Source of the DNA: a virus | Direction: 5' to 3' (one strand) | DNA length: 64,000 nucleotides | IMG/VR virus record: IMGVR_UViG_3300026488_000022 | Coordinates: 16,615 to 80,614 of that record | Shown: positions 1 to 9,482 of the stretch, one piece after another | Layout of the letters: every line of letters begins with the position of its first letter | Position numbering within the stretch: position 1 is the stretch's first letter | Notes under the pieces: generated by a model | The model's database searches: none | What the model saw: the letters and a program-made list of their open reading frames with translations, nothing else | What the model was told of the DNA's origin: nothing | Translations under genes and position numbers: made by a program

Positions 1-582
1 TCTCCCATTTCTAAAGGGAGCAATTTTCTCAAAAGAATAATGAGTAGCTCCTATATTCCCTCCTCTACTAAAATAAATTTTTTTGTTTTTATATTTATTA
101 AAATTCTGTGTTCTTCCTACACTACCAATTATATGTGTATAAGTTACATCAAAACCATAAGTTCCAGCAATCCAAGCTTTATTAACTTCTACGTCGTTTT
201 CTTCAAAGTTGGCTAAAACTTTAAAGGGTTTTGAGCTTCCTTTAATAACATCAATAGTTACAATATCTCCATCTTGCCACTCATTCTCCCCCTGTCTAAT
301 TGTAAAACTAATAATACCATTATCATAGGCTTGGTCTATTTGTGCGTCATCTTTTGCACCACTAACGCTACCTGTTACCTTAAAAACATCATTAGTTGCG
401 TCATATTTTATTTCCCAAGTTTCTGTGACAACTGTATCTGGATTAAAAGTAATATTTTCAATATTCCCATCTCCTTGTGCTAAATCATAGCTTGTTTCCA
501 TACTCACAGGGTTACTTAAAAACTCTACTAAATTATCAATAGCTTCTTTTACTGTTTTTTTACATTCAACTCTATATGCCAT
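1..582 (-). CDS. Structural protein, truncated by left window edge (contains shared ETW beta module)
   Basis: The reading frame is open from an ATG at 582 to the window edge, giving 194 codons without a stop. The ATG follows an AAAAAGG ribosome site. Residues about 53-112 (TETWEIKY to DGDIVTIDV) match a module also found in the tail tube protein at 12954-14279 and its paralogue at 15303-17024. The gene lies downstream of the tape measure gene, where siphoviruses encode distal tail and baseplate proteins, so a tail-tip role is likely but not shown. It has its own YYGATATA late box (613-620) and follows a terminator hairpin (654-673). Confidence 0.75.
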   Translation of the reverse strand, partial: MAYRVECKKTVKEAIDNLVEFLSNPVSMETSYDLAQGDGNIENITFNPDTVVTETWEIKYDATNDVFKVTGSVSGAKDDAQIDQAYDNGIISFTIRQGENEWQDGDIVTIDVIKGSSKPFKVLANFEENDVEVNKAWIAGTYGFDVTYTHIIGSVGRTQNFNKYKNKKIYFSRGGNIGATHYSFEKIAPFRNGR

Positions 583-612
583 TTATAGCCTTTTTATTGA
601 TTTACTAAAAGG

Positions 613-620
613 TATATCGG
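613..620 (-). promoter_or_regulatory. Late promoter box (CCGATATA)
   Basis: Reads CCGATATA on the minus strand, 31 bases upstream of the ATG at 582. It is one of 13 such boxes in the late arm. Neither the transcription start nor a -35 element can be seen from sequence. Confidence 0.5.
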
Positions 621-653
621 AAATAAAAAATTACAAAACGAAAACTTTAAAAC

Positions 654-673
654 TTCCCCTAAATTTAGGGGAA
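654..673 (-). terminator. Palindromic hairpin downstream of tape measure gene
   Basis: A perfect 20-base palindrome with arms TTCCCC/GGGGAA, followed on the minus strand by GTTTT. It lies between the tape measure stop at 725 and the next late box, which fits a rho-independent terminator. Confidence 0.55.
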
Positions 674-689
674 ACTAAAGATTTTTCTT

Positions 690-722
690 TCTTATATTAT
701 AACTAACTTTAAGGGTTTGGAC
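690..722 (-). repeat. Partial copy of the dispersed regulatory element
   Basis: Carries the CTTTAAGGGTTTGGACA block and an adjacent TATAAT-like stretch, but only one TTTGGACA unit and no terminator hairpin. It looks like the promoter-proximal remnant of the element seen complete at 6682-6852. Confidence 0.5.
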
Positions 723-724
723 AC

Positions 725-3700
725 TTATTTTCCAACAACATTTCTTATAATTGTTCTGCCACTTCTACTTGTTAAATAGTCTTCAAATGCTTTTGTATCT
801 ACACTATTTAAAATAACTACCTCAGGTGTTGGGGCAGTAACATTCACTTGAGGTGAAGTATTACCACTTGCTTTAATTGCTTTAACTTCCTCTTTGCTTA
901 AAACATATTCTCCTTTTTGTAAAATTGCAGGAATTTCATCATCTTTTAACCCGCCCATTTTTTGATTAGCAGTTTGCCTATCTACATAACCTCCTGTATG
1001 AAATCTTTGTGCTTTAATAATAGCAACTCTCATCATACCTGTTGCAACCGCTAAACCAGCCGCCACATAGTTAAATGGTATAGGTAACTCTGTCATTGCT
1101 TTTTGAGCCGAAGCATAAGTATCAATTATTGCTTGTGCCACCCTCATTGCCTTATAAACTGCAAACCATTTTTTTTGTTTTATTAGTCCTGCTTGCATCA
1201 TTTGGTCTAACATACCAGAAAATTGCCCTATATAACCGCTTAATGCTGACAAAGACGCATTAAAACTTGCTTTTTCAAGAGCTTTTCTTTTTTCTATTTC
1301 ATTTTTTACTATCTCAGTTTTTAAAGCCTCTAATTTTTTATAAGCCTCAGCTTCAGTTATTCTTTTAGACTCTAATTCTTGTAAAATTTCTTGTTCTTGA
1401 GCTTGTATTAAAGCTTTTTTTTGTGCATAAAAATTTTTAATAGCCTGAATTTGTTGTTGATATTGATTAAAAGCATTAACTGCACCAGCCGTACCACTAT
1501 CAACATTCCCCGGCACTATACCTAATTTAATTTCTTTTTCTTTTTGTTTTAATTCTTGTGCTTTTGTTTTAATATAAGCATTTATATTTCCAAAATAAGC
1601 GTTTAGTTTTTCTTTATCTTTTTCACTATCAAAACTAACAATACTTAACTTTCTTCTATTTTCATACATTTTATTTTGTATATCTAACAAAAGAGCGTCA
1701 GCTGGATTTTGCATTGCTTTAGTTTCTCTATTCATTTCAGCGATTGTAGCTTTAATCCTTTGTCTTATTTCTAATTCTTTAATTTCTGCCTGTAAAGTTC
1801 TTTTTTTATACTCCTCTTCTTTTTGATATAAACCTTTAATTTCACTTTCTAATTCTCTTTTTTTAGTTAAAAGTTGGGTTTTTTGTTCTTCATCTTTATA
1901 ACCTGTCCATTTTAAACGTTTAATTTTAGCTACTAAAGCATAATACTCTTTTTCTTTTGCAACTCTTTGGTCATAATAAGTTTTATACATACCGTCTAAT
2001 CTTTGTATTTCTTTTTGAGCCTCTACTAAATCATTTACAATAGGCATACGACCTGTTGCTTTTACCTTTTCTAAATCAGAGAACGCTTGTCTTAGTTTAT
2101 CAGCCAATCTTTGAATTTCAGCCTCTACTTCACCAAAATCTTTAAAATTAAAAATATCTTTAATTTGATAATCCTGCCATTTAACCTCTAATGATTTTTT
2201 AGTAGAGTTTGCTTTATTAGCTACTGAATTTAAAGCATTCAGTCTTGCTTTTAAAATACCTTCTAAATTTGCAAAATCTTTGTCAAGCCCTTCTAAATAT
2301 GCTTTTAATGCTTGATATGTATTTTTATCTAAGCTGTTTTTAGTTTTATCTAACAATAATTTCAATCTTATAAATTCAGCCTCTAATTTAACAACTTCTT
2401 TAGGGTCAGTAGCATTTGCAAGCATAGTTTTAAATTGTATAAATTCTTTAGCTAAACTTTCTGGTAAAACATTGACATCAATTTTAGCTTGTTTAAAGCT
2501 AACTTCCATTGTATCTACAAGACCTTTTACTGTTTCTCTAAAAGCATTATCAAGCTCTGTATTTAAGTTATTTACTAAGTCAGTTACATCAAGCCCGTTT
2601 TTTAAGAAAAACTTAATCTTTTCTGATAATTGTTGAAATCTTTGAACTTCCTCTTTAGTTACTAAAGTAATTAAACCTTTTTTAGTCTCGTCTTTTATTT
2701 CTTGAACATCTCTTTTTACTTTATCTTTAAAAACACCAAAATTCACAGTTAGCATATCAAAAGGATTAGTATCTAATCGAATACTATTTAATGTAGTATC
2801 TATCTGTTTTATTTTTTGATTTAAAATTTCACTTTGTTTTATAGGTGTTGTAAAATCTATTAAATTCTGTTCCCAAGTAGTATTAGAAACACCTTGTGCT
2901 ACGTTTGGTGTTTGTTCTTTATAAGGAGTAAAAACACTTACAGTCTGTGCTACATTTGTTTTAGGTTTATAATTAGCAAACTCTTTTAATTTTTCTAATT
3001 GTTTTTCTATAACAATAATTTGATTTTCTAATTCTTTTGAATTTGTTTTTAAATACTGAGACCTCAATCTTTCTAACTTAGCACTTAATAGTTGGTATTC
3101 AACATATTTTTGAGCTTTATCAACTTCTTCTTGTTTTTGTTTAACTAAATTTTCTTGTTCATTAATAATCTTTTTATACATTTCTAATTGTTGCTCAATT
3201 TTGTTTAACTCACTGCCTAATAATTTAATTCTTTGACTATCATTATTAACCAAGGCTTCTGCTAATTGTTTTTTAATTTGTTGTTTTTTAGCTATTAAGC
3301 TATCATATTGTGAGATTAAACTGTTTAATTTCTGTTGTTCAGCTAACAAACCATTACTTTTTGCTAATTCCTCATTTACATTTTTAATTGTAAAAAACAA
3401 CTTACCAAAAGCACCTAAAGCTAAAGTTGCCACTAAAACATAAGGATTTCTCATTGCAATTAAAGCAACACTTGTTAAAGCGCCCCCAATTGCTTTAACA
3501 ATATCTAAAAGGTTTTTACCTGCTAAAGTAGCCATTCTAAATGACTCTACTAAAGACTTAACACCTTTAAAAATTAATACACCTCCAATAACTCCTGCAA
3601 TACCTTTGATTATACTCCATATTTGACTTAAATCTCTTTGAATTTGTGGCATAGCATTATTAATAGTATTAACCCACTCAATAGTTTTATTAACTATACT

Positions 3701-6649
3701 TTCTAAAATAGGCAAGGCATTCTGCATTAAACCATTAAAAGCTAATCCTAAACTATTTTTTAACCTTTCCCATTTGCCTATATAAGTATCTAACATAACA
3801 TTTGATTTTTCTAATTCACCATTAACACCATCATTTAACGTTTTTAAATGAGTTAAAAGAGCGTCTGCATTATTTCTAATAGCTGAAAGGGTTTGTTTTG
3901 CTAATGTTTCCATATTCCCAACAGCTTCTTGAAACTCACTGTCACTCATATTTTTAAGCTTTTTAACAAGCCACACCATCATTCTTTCACTGTCTTCTGC
4001 ACTTTTTCCTACTTGTTGTGCGAATAATTTTTGATTTACCCCAAGACTTTTAAAAAATTGCCTAACAGCCTCTGAATTATCTTGTAATAAATCTCCTAAT
4101 CTCCTGATACTTGTACCTATTGTACTTGCCTCAAATCCTGCATTTGAAAAAGCAATCGCTAAAGCCTCAATAAAATGCCTTGTAATATTAGCACTTTTAG
4201 CAGTTGCCAAAGCATAGTTAGAAAATACATTTATATCTTCAGTTGATAATTTACTTGCGTTTGCCATATAAGTTAATTCATCAGCTAATTGCTTAATACT
4301 AACTCCTGCTTTTTGATAATTGTGAATATAAGTAATCAAAGCATTAGCAGTTGTTTCAAACTGGTCACCTGTTAATTTAGACATTTTTATAACATATTCA
4401 GTAACTTTAATTAATTTATCACTTTCAATTCCTGCCCTACCAAGAGCCATAGCAATTTCATTAATTGACTCAATATCACCTCCATAAGCCATACCAAGCC
4501 TAACTAATCTTTCTTCTAATTGTTTTGCTTTACTTGCACTAATATCAAAAACAGCACTCATTTTACCGACAGCTTCATTCATTTGAACAATAAATCCAAA
4601 ACCTCTTTGAATAACATTTATAACCTCATAAATGCTCATATATAAAGCACTATACCCAAGTGCCATTTTAGTAATATGAGATATAAATTTACTAAATGAA
4701 GTCTCTTGTAATGTTGCTTTTACTTTTGCTAATGTAATATCTAATTTATTTAATTGTTTAACTGCCTCATCTGCATTTTGTTTAATATTTGCAAAAATAG
4801 AAGTATTAAATGTTCCTGTTCTCAAACTTAATTTCAACTTATTTTGAACATCAGTTAATGTTTCTATTTTTGATGTATATTCTTCAATTAAACGTTCTGC
4901 TTCTTTAATTGCTTTACTGTCTGCAAATTCTTTTCTACTACTTTTTTGAATTTCTAAGTTTTGAACTACTTTCATATATTTATTTTTAATTCTATCTAAC
5001 TCTTTAATAAACTTATCTGCGTCTTTATATAAACCTTCAAAGAGTTTTATTTCTTTTACATTAGCACCTTTTATACTTGCCATAAACTTTTCAAAAGCGG
5101 CTCTGTCATTAAACAACAATTCTCTTAAATTTTTAGAACTTATTTGAATTGAATTAATTTTCTGTTCAAACTCTTTTAAAGGTGTAATATCTGCTGTCTT
5201 CTTAACTTCTTCATTAAGTTTTTTAAACTCTTCTTTTAAAGCTCTGATAGTATCGCTTGGTACTCCATAAGAACGTAAAACCTTTAAAGTTTCATTAATA
5301 GATTTTATTTTTCTTTCAACAACACTTAAATCTTTAACTTCTTTTTTTAATTCTCTCATATCTTTTAATAACAAACCTAAATAAGTTGTCTTTCCTAAAC
5401 TCTTACTTTCTTCTGCTAATTTTTTAAATTCTTTCTCAAAATTAGCTAAAACAGTATCACTGACTCCTAATTTTTTTAACTCTTTTTCTAATCTTTCAAA
5501 AGTATCACTCGCTTTTACTAAACCTAAACTGTTATTTACTATCTGTTTTATTTCTTTATTTAATAAAGCTAAAGGTTTAGCGTCTCCTGTTTTAACAGCT
5601 ACATCGTATAATTTTTGAATTTCATTTTGAAATTGAGCTATTTTAGTACTATCAATAAAGGGCAATCTACTTGCTTTATGTATGTTTTCTAAAGCTTTTA
5701 AATATAAGTCACTATATTTTTTAGAATTCTCAAAAGTTTTTTTAGCCTGTACCTCAAACTCTACTAAATCTTTTTCTAATTTTTCAAATCCATCTATTTT
5801 TCCTGTTTTAAACCACTCTCTTATAATACCATCAATTTGTTTTTTTAATCTTTCTATATCTTTTTCTGTTTTACCATACACTCTTAAACTTAAAGTTTTA
5901 TTTAATAAATCTTCTCTTTTCTTTAAAAGCTTTTCAAAAGATTTATATTTATTTTCTAACTCTCCCATTTTCTGTTTTAATTCTTCAGTAGTTAAAACCC
6001 CTTTTTTCATTTTCTTATAAAAAGTTTCTAATGGTGCAGTTAATTGTTTTTTAAATTTAGAACTAATATCTAAATTGTTAATTTTCTCTAATTGTGTTTT
6101 ATAAAAATTTAAAAGGTTAATCTTATCTTCTAATTCTTTATTAAAAGAAATAAGATTTTGTTTTCTTTCTGTTCTATCTTTAGCTTTTAATAATCTTTTA
6201 TAAGCTCTTTCTAATGCTAAAACTTCACTTTTTGTAGTAGCTAATTGTTTATAATTTTGCAAATTTGCTTCAATTAAAGCTTTAATAGCTTTTTCACTTT
6301 GTTGAATTGCTTGTTTAAAAACTTCAAATTCTTTATCTAATTTTCCAACATCTTTAACTATTCCTAACAATTCATTTTTTAAAGTAGAAACAATATTATT
6401 TTTTAATTTTACATCTTTTAAAGACTCTAACTTACTTTTAAATTTATTAATTTTATCATATACACTCTCTACTTCTTTATTTAAAGTGTTAATTTGTTTT
6501 TTAAATTTATCTTTTACTTCTAATTTATTTAAAGTATCGTTTAAATGATATAAACTTTTATCTATATTCTCTACAATCTCTTCAAAAGCTTTAACACCTT
6601 TTTGTTTAAATTCAATAACTATTTCAGCTTTGTTATTTCTATAAGCCAT
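725..6649 (-). CDS. Tail tape measure protein
   Basis: At 1974 residues this is the longest gene in the window. It sets tail length and occupies the tail lumen. Residues 1-650 and about 1100-1900 are dominated by Lys/Glu/Leu coiled coil. Residues about 690-880 (from the LVRLGMAYGGDIESINEIA stretch) resemble the TP901 tape-measure core. Hydrophobic helices lie at about 660-690 and 1000-1085, as usual for tape measure proteins. The ATG at 6649 follows AAAGGA with 7-base spacing. Upstream are a late box (6682-6690) and element A. Using about 0.15 nm per residue, a tail near 300 nm would be expected. In canonical order this gene follows the tail chaperones directly; here a head/lysis block separates them. 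Confidence 0.95.
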   Translation of the reverse strand: MAYRNNKAEIVIEFKQKGVKAFEEIVENIDKSLYHLNDTLNKLEVKDKFKKQINTLNKEVESVYDKINKFKSKLESLKDVKLKNNIVSTLKNELLGIVKDVGKLDKEFEVFKQAIQQSEKAIKALIEANLQNYKQLATTKSEVLALERAYKRLLKAKDRTERKQNLISFNKELEDKINLLNFYKTQLEKINNLDISSKFKKQLTAPLETFYKKMKKGVLTTEELKQKMGELENKYKSFEKLLKKREDLLNKTLSLRVYGKTEKDIERLKKQIDGIIREWFKTGKIDGFEKLEKDLVEFEVQAKKTFENSKKYSDLYLKALENIHKASRLPFIDSTKIAQFQNEIQKLYDVAVKTGDAKPLALLNKEIKQIVNNSLGLVKASDTFERLEKELKKLGVSDTVLANFEKEFKKLAEESKSLGKTTYLGLLLKDMRELKKEVKDLSVVERKIKSINETLKVLRSYGVPSDTIRALKEEFKKLNEEVKKTADITPLKEFEQKINSIQISSKNLRELLFNDRAAFEKFMASIKGANVKEIKLFEGLYKDADKFIKELDRIKNKYMKVVQNLEIQKSSRKEFADSKAIKEAERLIEEYTSKIETLTDVQNKLKLSLRTGTFNTSIFANIKQNADEAVKQLNKLDITLAKVKATLQETSFSKFISHITKMALGYSALYMSIYEVINVIQRGFGFIVQMNEAVGKMSAVFDISASKAKQLEERLVRLGMAYGGDIESINEIAMALGRAGIESDKLIKVTEYVIKMSKLTGDQFETTANALITYIHNYQKAGVSIKQLADELTYMANASKLSTEDINVFSNYALATAKSANITRHFIEALAIAFSNAGFEASTIGTSIRRLGDLLQDNSEAVRQFFKSLGVNQKLFAQQVGKSAEDSERMMVWLVKKLKNMSDSEFQEAVGNMETLAKQTLSAIRNNADALLTHLKTLNDGVNGELEKSNVMLDTYIGKWERLKNSLGLAFNGLMQNALPILESIVNKTIEWVNTINNAMPQIQRDLSQIWSIIKGIAGVIGGVLIFKGVKSLVESFRMATLAGKNLLDIVKAIGGALTSVALIAMRNPYVLVATLALGAFGKLFFTIKNVNEELAKSNGLLAEQQKLNSLISQYDSLIAKKQQIKKQLAEALVNNDSQRIKLLGSELNKIEQQLEMYKKIINEQENLVKQKQEEVDKAQKYVEYQLLSAKLERLRSQYLKTNSKELENQIIVIEKQLEKLKEFANYKPKTNVAQTVSVFTPYKEQTPNVAQGVSNTTWEQNLIDFTTPIKQSEILNQKIKQIDTTLNSIRLDTNPFDMLTVNFGVFKDKVKRDVQEIKDETKKGLITLVTKEEVQRFQQLSEKIKFFLKNGLDVTDLVNNLNTELDNAFRETVKGLVDTMEVSFKQAKIDVNVLPESLAKEFIQFKTMLANATDPKEVVKLEAEFIRLKLLLDKTKNSLDKNTYQALKAYLEGLDKDFANLEGILKARLNALNSVANKANSTKKSLEVKWQDYQIKDIFNFKDFGEVEAEIQRLADKLRQAFSDLEKVKATGRMPIVNDLVEAQKEIQRLDGMYKTYYDQRVAKEKEYYALVAKIKRLKWTGYKDEEQKTQLLTKKRELESEIKGLYQKEEEYKKRTLQAEIKELEIRQRIKATIAEMNRETKAMQNPADALLLDIQNKMYENRRKLSIVSFDSEKDKEKLNAYFGNINAYIKTKAQELKQKEKEIKLGIVPGNVDSGTAGAVNAFNQYQQQIQAIKNFYAQKKALIQAQEQEILQELESKRITEAEAYKKLEALKTEIVKNEIEKRKALEKASFNASLSALSGYIGQFSGMLDQMMQAGLIKQKKWFAVYKAMRVAQAIIDTYASAQKAMTELPIPFNYVAAGLAVATGMMRVAIIKAQRFHTGGYVDRQTANQKMGGLKDDEIPAILQKGEYVLSKEEVKAIKASGNTSPQVNVTAPTPEVVILNSVDTKAFEDYLTSRSGRTIIRNVVGK

Positions 6650-6681
6650 CAGACTATCCTTTTGTAATAATTGCTACTAAA

Positions 6682-6690
6682 TATATCAGT
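6682..6690 (-). promoter_or_regulatory. Late promoter box (ACTGATATA) of tape measure gene
   Basis: ACTGATATA on the minus strand, 33 bases upstream of the tape measure ATG. It forms the left end of element A. Confidence 0.55.
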
Positions 6691-6852
6691 ATAAAATAAA
6701 AGTAAAATTTAATTTAAAAGCTCTATTATAATATATAATAACTTTAAGGGTTTGGACAGTGTTGGACAGTAACAAAAAGCCCTAAAATTCGGACTTTTAA
6801 CAACTTGCAAACATTTATAATCAGTAAAAAATATCATTTGGGCGGTCAAGAA
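6682..6852 (-). repeat. Dispersed regulatory element, copy A
   Basis: About 170 bp, nearly identical to copies at 18903-19074 and 26686-26860. In leftward order it has a terminator-like hairpin (6775-6798; AAAAGTCC pairs GGGCTTTT with one G-U), tandem 10-bp repeats TTTGGACAGT/GTTGGACAGT (6751-6770), a TATAAT box (6725-6730) and the late box. It therefore ends one leftward unit and starts the next. Together with the plus-strand promoter and leader that follow, the similarity to copy C extends about 275 bp, to the ATGAAA of the divergent gene. Confidence 0.8.
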
Positions 6853-6878
6853 CATTTTATAATTTTTGTAAAAAACTC

Positions 6879-6907
6879 TTGACATAAAGTTAAAAGTGTT
6901 TTATAAT
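6879..6907 (+). promoter_or_regulatory. Sigma-70 promoter of moron genes at 6945
   Basis: TTGACA (6879-6884), 17-base spacer, TATAAT (6902-6907): full consensus, opposite in direction to the late genes. The same promoter and leader recur at 19101, 24657 and 26884. Confidence 0.85.
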
Positions 6908-6944
6908 TCTTAGCATAAAACAAAAAACAAAAGGAGAATTGAAA

Positions 6945-7331
6945 ATGAAAACTACATTTATAAACACAAGAGCAGATTTAGAAAAAATGCTAAAAGAAAC
7001 AAACAAAGAACTTGCTCTTAAATACTTAGAAATATTTAAAAATAGAATAATTTGGGGACAAGCTGAAAAATTTGACAATAATTATTATATAGACATTACA
7101 TTATTTGAAGACACTGATAGCATAAAAAGAGTTAAAGTATCAAAACCAATATTAGAAAATTCAGAGGATGTTCAAAGGTTTATTATGTTTTGTCTTGATG
7201 AAAAAGATTATATTCATTATTCGAATATAATCACTGATAAAAAACTAATAGGTTTTATAAATGAATTTTATTTAGACTTAATCTCTTATCACCATTTAAA
7301 AGATGAATTAACAAAGGAAAACAATGAATAA
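6945..7331 (+). CDS. Hypothetical moron protein, 128 aa
   Basis: Function not recognised. A Lys/Glu-rich soluble protein with no membrane segment, reading MKTTFINTRADLEKML at the start. The ATG at 6945 is preferred over an in-frame TTG at 6939, because AGGAG lies 8 bases upstream and the same leader precedes the ATG of the gene at 19167. It overlaps the next gene by 8 bases, so the two form one small operon. It stands alone in the late arm on the opposite strand with its own host-type promoter, which suggests early expression and a host- or defence-directed role; that is inference. Confidence 0.7.
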   Translation: MKTTFINTRADLEKMLKETNKELALKYLEIFKNRIIWGQAEKFDNNYYIDITLFEDTDSIKRVKVSKPILENSEDVQRFIMFCLDEKDYIHYSNIITDKKLIGFINEFYLDLISYHHLKDELTKENNE

Positions 7332-7584
7332 TTATCCTATTCTTTCATTTAGAGTTTATAGTGTTATTTATAGGGCTTTAGAAAACAAAAAAGCTAAGAT
7401 AACATTAAAACACAAGAAAAAAGGCAATTTTAATGTAGAACATTACATAGTAGAAATTAACAACCCCACTTTAAAAGGAAGTGCTATTAGAACATACAAA
7501 CAATATTTTAAAGATAAAAATTTAGAAAAATTTAAAGAAATAATAAATAAAAATGAAAAGATAATTTTTGAAAAGTTTGAGTAA
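7324..7584 (+). CDS. Hypothetical moron protein, 86 aa
   Basis: Second gene of the plus-strand pair, translationally coupled to the first by an 8-base overlap. It is small and basic with many lysines and no recognised domain. It is followed at once by a stem-loop terminator (7586-7603) that separates it from the convergent capsid gene. Confidence 0.7.
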   Translation: MNNYPILSFRVYSVIYRALENKKAKITLKHKKKGNFNVEHYIVEINNPTLKGSAIRTYKQYFKDKNLEKFKEIINKNEKIIFEKFE

Positions 7585-7585
7585 A

Positions 7586-7603
7586 GGGCAGATTTTTCTG
7601 CCC
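7586..7603 (+). terminator. Terminator between moron operon and capsid gene
   Basis: GGGCAG, loop ATTTTT, CTGCCC: a perfect 6-bp GC-rich stem placed 2 bases after the stop of the 86-aa gene and 12 bases from the stop of the convergent capsid gene. It could serve both directions. Confidence 0.6.
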
Positions 7604-7614
7604 CCTCAAACGTT

Positions 7615-8823
7615 TTAGTTAGAAGCTACATTAACAATTACAGAAACAGGTGTAGAAGTTACAGAAAGTTTCTTAAAGTCAATATCTCTATATCCAACAT
7701 ATAGAGTTGTTGAACTAACTGCTTTTCTTTCAGTTTCAATTCCAATGTTTCCTCTATCAGCAACACCAAAATATGCTTTATTAACAAGTAAAACTGCTGT
7801 TTTGTCTCCATTTGTTTCATCAACATCACCATTAGCGTCAAGATTATCAGGGATATACTCAGTTACTACAATAGGCATACCAAATAATTTCCCAATCTCA
7901 CCTGTGATAATTGTAGCTTTAGCACCATATTTATCAATTGTTAGAACTTCTGGAAGTTCAAGCATTTGATATGCTACATTAACAGGCGCTACAATAGCAA
8001 GGTCACTTAAATTAATACCATAAACTCCAAGTAACCTTCTTGCTTGCGCTATAAGACTTGCAGTTACTGTATTTCCACCTGCATCAACTTTATTTCCAGC
8101 ACTTTTAGCGTATTTTAAAAGACCATCAAATGCTTTTTTAACATCATTAACATCAGAAATACCTGTATCACCCATTACAAGTGCGTCTTCTGTGGCTCTT
8201 GCAAGTGATTTTACAAGTTCTTGTCTAACAAGTTGTGTAATAGCTGTTACCATTTCTTTGTCTGCTTGGTCAGTTACTGCTAAAAGAGTTTTAAATCTTG
8301 AAGTTGCAAAACTCACTTTTGCACCATTAATTGCACTTTCAATTGCGTTATCACCAGGAGCAATCAAATAAGCTTTTGCTTTGTCTGTTTTTGCAGGAAT
8401 AGAGAACGTACTTCTATTATCAGGCATTCTAAATCTTTGAAATAATCCTTCAACTTTAAGGTCAAGTTCAAGTTCTTCAAGCACTCTATTTGAAAATTCC
8501 TCAGCAAGCCAACTTGCAATGTCTGCTGGTTTAATTGCTTTTTCAACAATAGGAGCAATCTCTTTAAACTCCTCAAAAGTCTCAACAGGTCTGCCTAATA
8601 GCTTTGATTTAATATGCAAATCAACTGCTTTTTCTCTTGCTTTTTCTACTTCTTTATCGTCATAAGCTTTTGTTTCAAATTGAGTTTTTCTGTTAGACCA
8701 TTTATCTTCAAATTCTTTTTTAAGTTCTTCTACTTTTTTTTCTGCTTCAGTTTTAGTAGAGTCAAGTTGTTTTTTAAGTTCTTCTACTTCTTTTTGTAGT
8801 GTAGAAATTGCTTCAATACCCAT
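7615..8823 (-). CDS. Major capsid protein, HK97 fold
   Basis: 402 residues forming the icosahedral shell. Residues about 5-50 are a charged coiled coil like the HK97 delta (scaffolding) domain, which the adjacent prohead protease would remove. The rest matches the phage_capsid family in length and pattern, including the ALVMGDTG and LLAVTDQADKEM stretches. Of two in-frame ATGs, the one at 8823 is chosen because AAAGGA lies 7 bases upstream of it and only 1 base from the ATG at 8829. A late box (8856-8863) precedes it. It lies downstream of protease, holin and spanins in one leftward unit. Confidence 0.93.
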   Translation of the reverse strand: MGIEAISTLQKEVEELKKQLDSTKTEAEKKVEELKKEFEDKWSNRKTQFETKAYDDKEVEKAREKAVDLHIKSKLLGRPVETFEEFKEIAPIVEKAIKPADIASWLAEEFSNRVLEELELDLKVEGLFQRFRMPDNRSTFSIPAKTDKAKAYLIAPGDNAIESAINGAKVSFATSRFKTLLAVTDQADKEMVTAITQLVRQELVKSLARATEDALVMGDTGISDVNDVKKAFDGLLKYAKSAGNKVDAGGNTVTASLIAQARRLLGVYGINLSDLAIVAPVNVAYQMLELPEVLTIDKYGAKATIITGEIGKLFGMPIVVTEYIPDNLDANGDVDETNGDKTAVLLVNKAYFGVADRGNIGIETERKAVSSTTLYVGYRDIDFKKLSVTSTPVSVIVNVASN

Positions 8824-8855
8824 AACCATATCCTTTAATGTTATTTTACAAAAGT

Positions 8856-8863
8856 TATATCGG
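8856..8863 (-). promoter_or_regulatory. Late promoter box (CCGATATA) of capsid gene
   Basis: CCGATATA on the minus strand, 33 bases upstream of the capsid ATG. It gives the most heavily needed structural gene its own late start. Confidence 0.55.
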
Positions 8864-8868
8864 AAAGT

Positions 8869-9033
8869 TTAATTAGATTTATTTTTAACAAATTTTTCAT
8901 TATATTCTTTTATTTGTTGATTTAAAAAATCATTAATCTTTTTCAAATCATTACGCTCTTTAACACAGATTTTATAACGATTAAAAAGTTCTTCAAATTC
9001 ATTTAGAGGAATTTCTATCATTTTCTTTTTCAT
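8869..9033 (-). CDS. Hypothetical small coiled-coil protein, 54 aa
   Basis: A 54-codon frame starting MKKKMIEIPLNEFEELF from an ATG at 9033, after an AAAGGT site. It overlaps the o-spanin gene by 35 bases and ends just before the capsid late box. It is highly charged and predicted helical, with no signal or membrane segment. No function recognised; its tight packing between the spanin and capsid genes supports it being real. Confidence 0.55.
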   Translation of the reverse strand: MKKKMIEIPLNEFEELFNRYKICVKERNDLKKINDFLNQQIKEYNEKFVKNKSN

Positions 9034-9211
9034 CTTTTACCTTTATATGTAAAGTAATAGGTTTTGTTTTTGTTATATTATATTCATAAGTTTGTAAAGC
9101 GGGACATTTAGACTTTACAAAAACATATTTAATTTTTTCGGTTTCTTTACAAGCACACCCACTAAGGAATAGTAATATTAACATCACGCTCAAAAGTAAT
9201 ATTTTTTTCAC
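8999..9211 (-). CDS. o-spanin (Rz1-like outer-membrane lipoprotein)
   Basis: A 70-residue protein with a hydrophobic signal and a lipobox ending at Cys19 (LSGC). It starts inside the preceding i-spanin gene (50-base overlap), the usual arrangement of Rz/Rz1 pairs. The product would be a short periplasmic lipoprotein that joins the inner-membrane spanin and fuses the two membranes in the last step of lysis. The pair implies a Gram-negative host. Confidence 0.8.
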   Translation of the reverse strand: MKKILLLSVMLILLFLSGCACKETEKIKYVFVKSKCPALQTYEYNITKTKPITLHIKVKDEKENDRNSSK

Positions 9212-9482
9212 TATTTTTTCCTTCTTTTTTTATTATTTCTTCTTTAATGTTTTGATATTTATCTTCAAATAAAATAACTTTTAAATCATTTTTAATTTTC
9301 TGTAATTTAACTTCTAAATTCTCTTTTTCTCTTTTTAGTTTTTTAATTTCTTTTTGTTTTACTAAAATTTGTTGTTCTAATTTTTTTACTTCTAAACGAT
9401 AATTAACAACTCCTGCTAATAAAACCAATACAATTCCACTTATAAAATAAGAAAACAATTTAGTTTTTAAAAAATCAAACAT
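9162..9482 (-). CDS. i-spanin (Rz-like)
   Basis: A 106-residue protein with one N-terminal membrane helix (about residues 10-28), then a long Lys/Glu/Leu coiled coil, as expected of an inner-membrane spanin with a periplasmic domain. It overlaps the holin-like gene upstream by 8 bases and the o-spanin gene by 50. Assignment rests on topology and gene order, not on sequence similarity I can name. Confidence 0.78.
   Translation of the reverse strand: MFDFLKTKLFSYFISGIVLVLLAGVVNYRLEVKKLEQQILVKQKEIKKLKREKENLEVKLQKIKNDLKVILFEDKYQNIKEEIIKKEGKNSEKNITFERDVNITIP

Noticed and set aside
6890-7078. 62-codon minus-strand frame opposite the 128-aa moron gene
   Set aside because: Antisense shadow of a gene with promoter and ribosome site; no ribosome site of its own.
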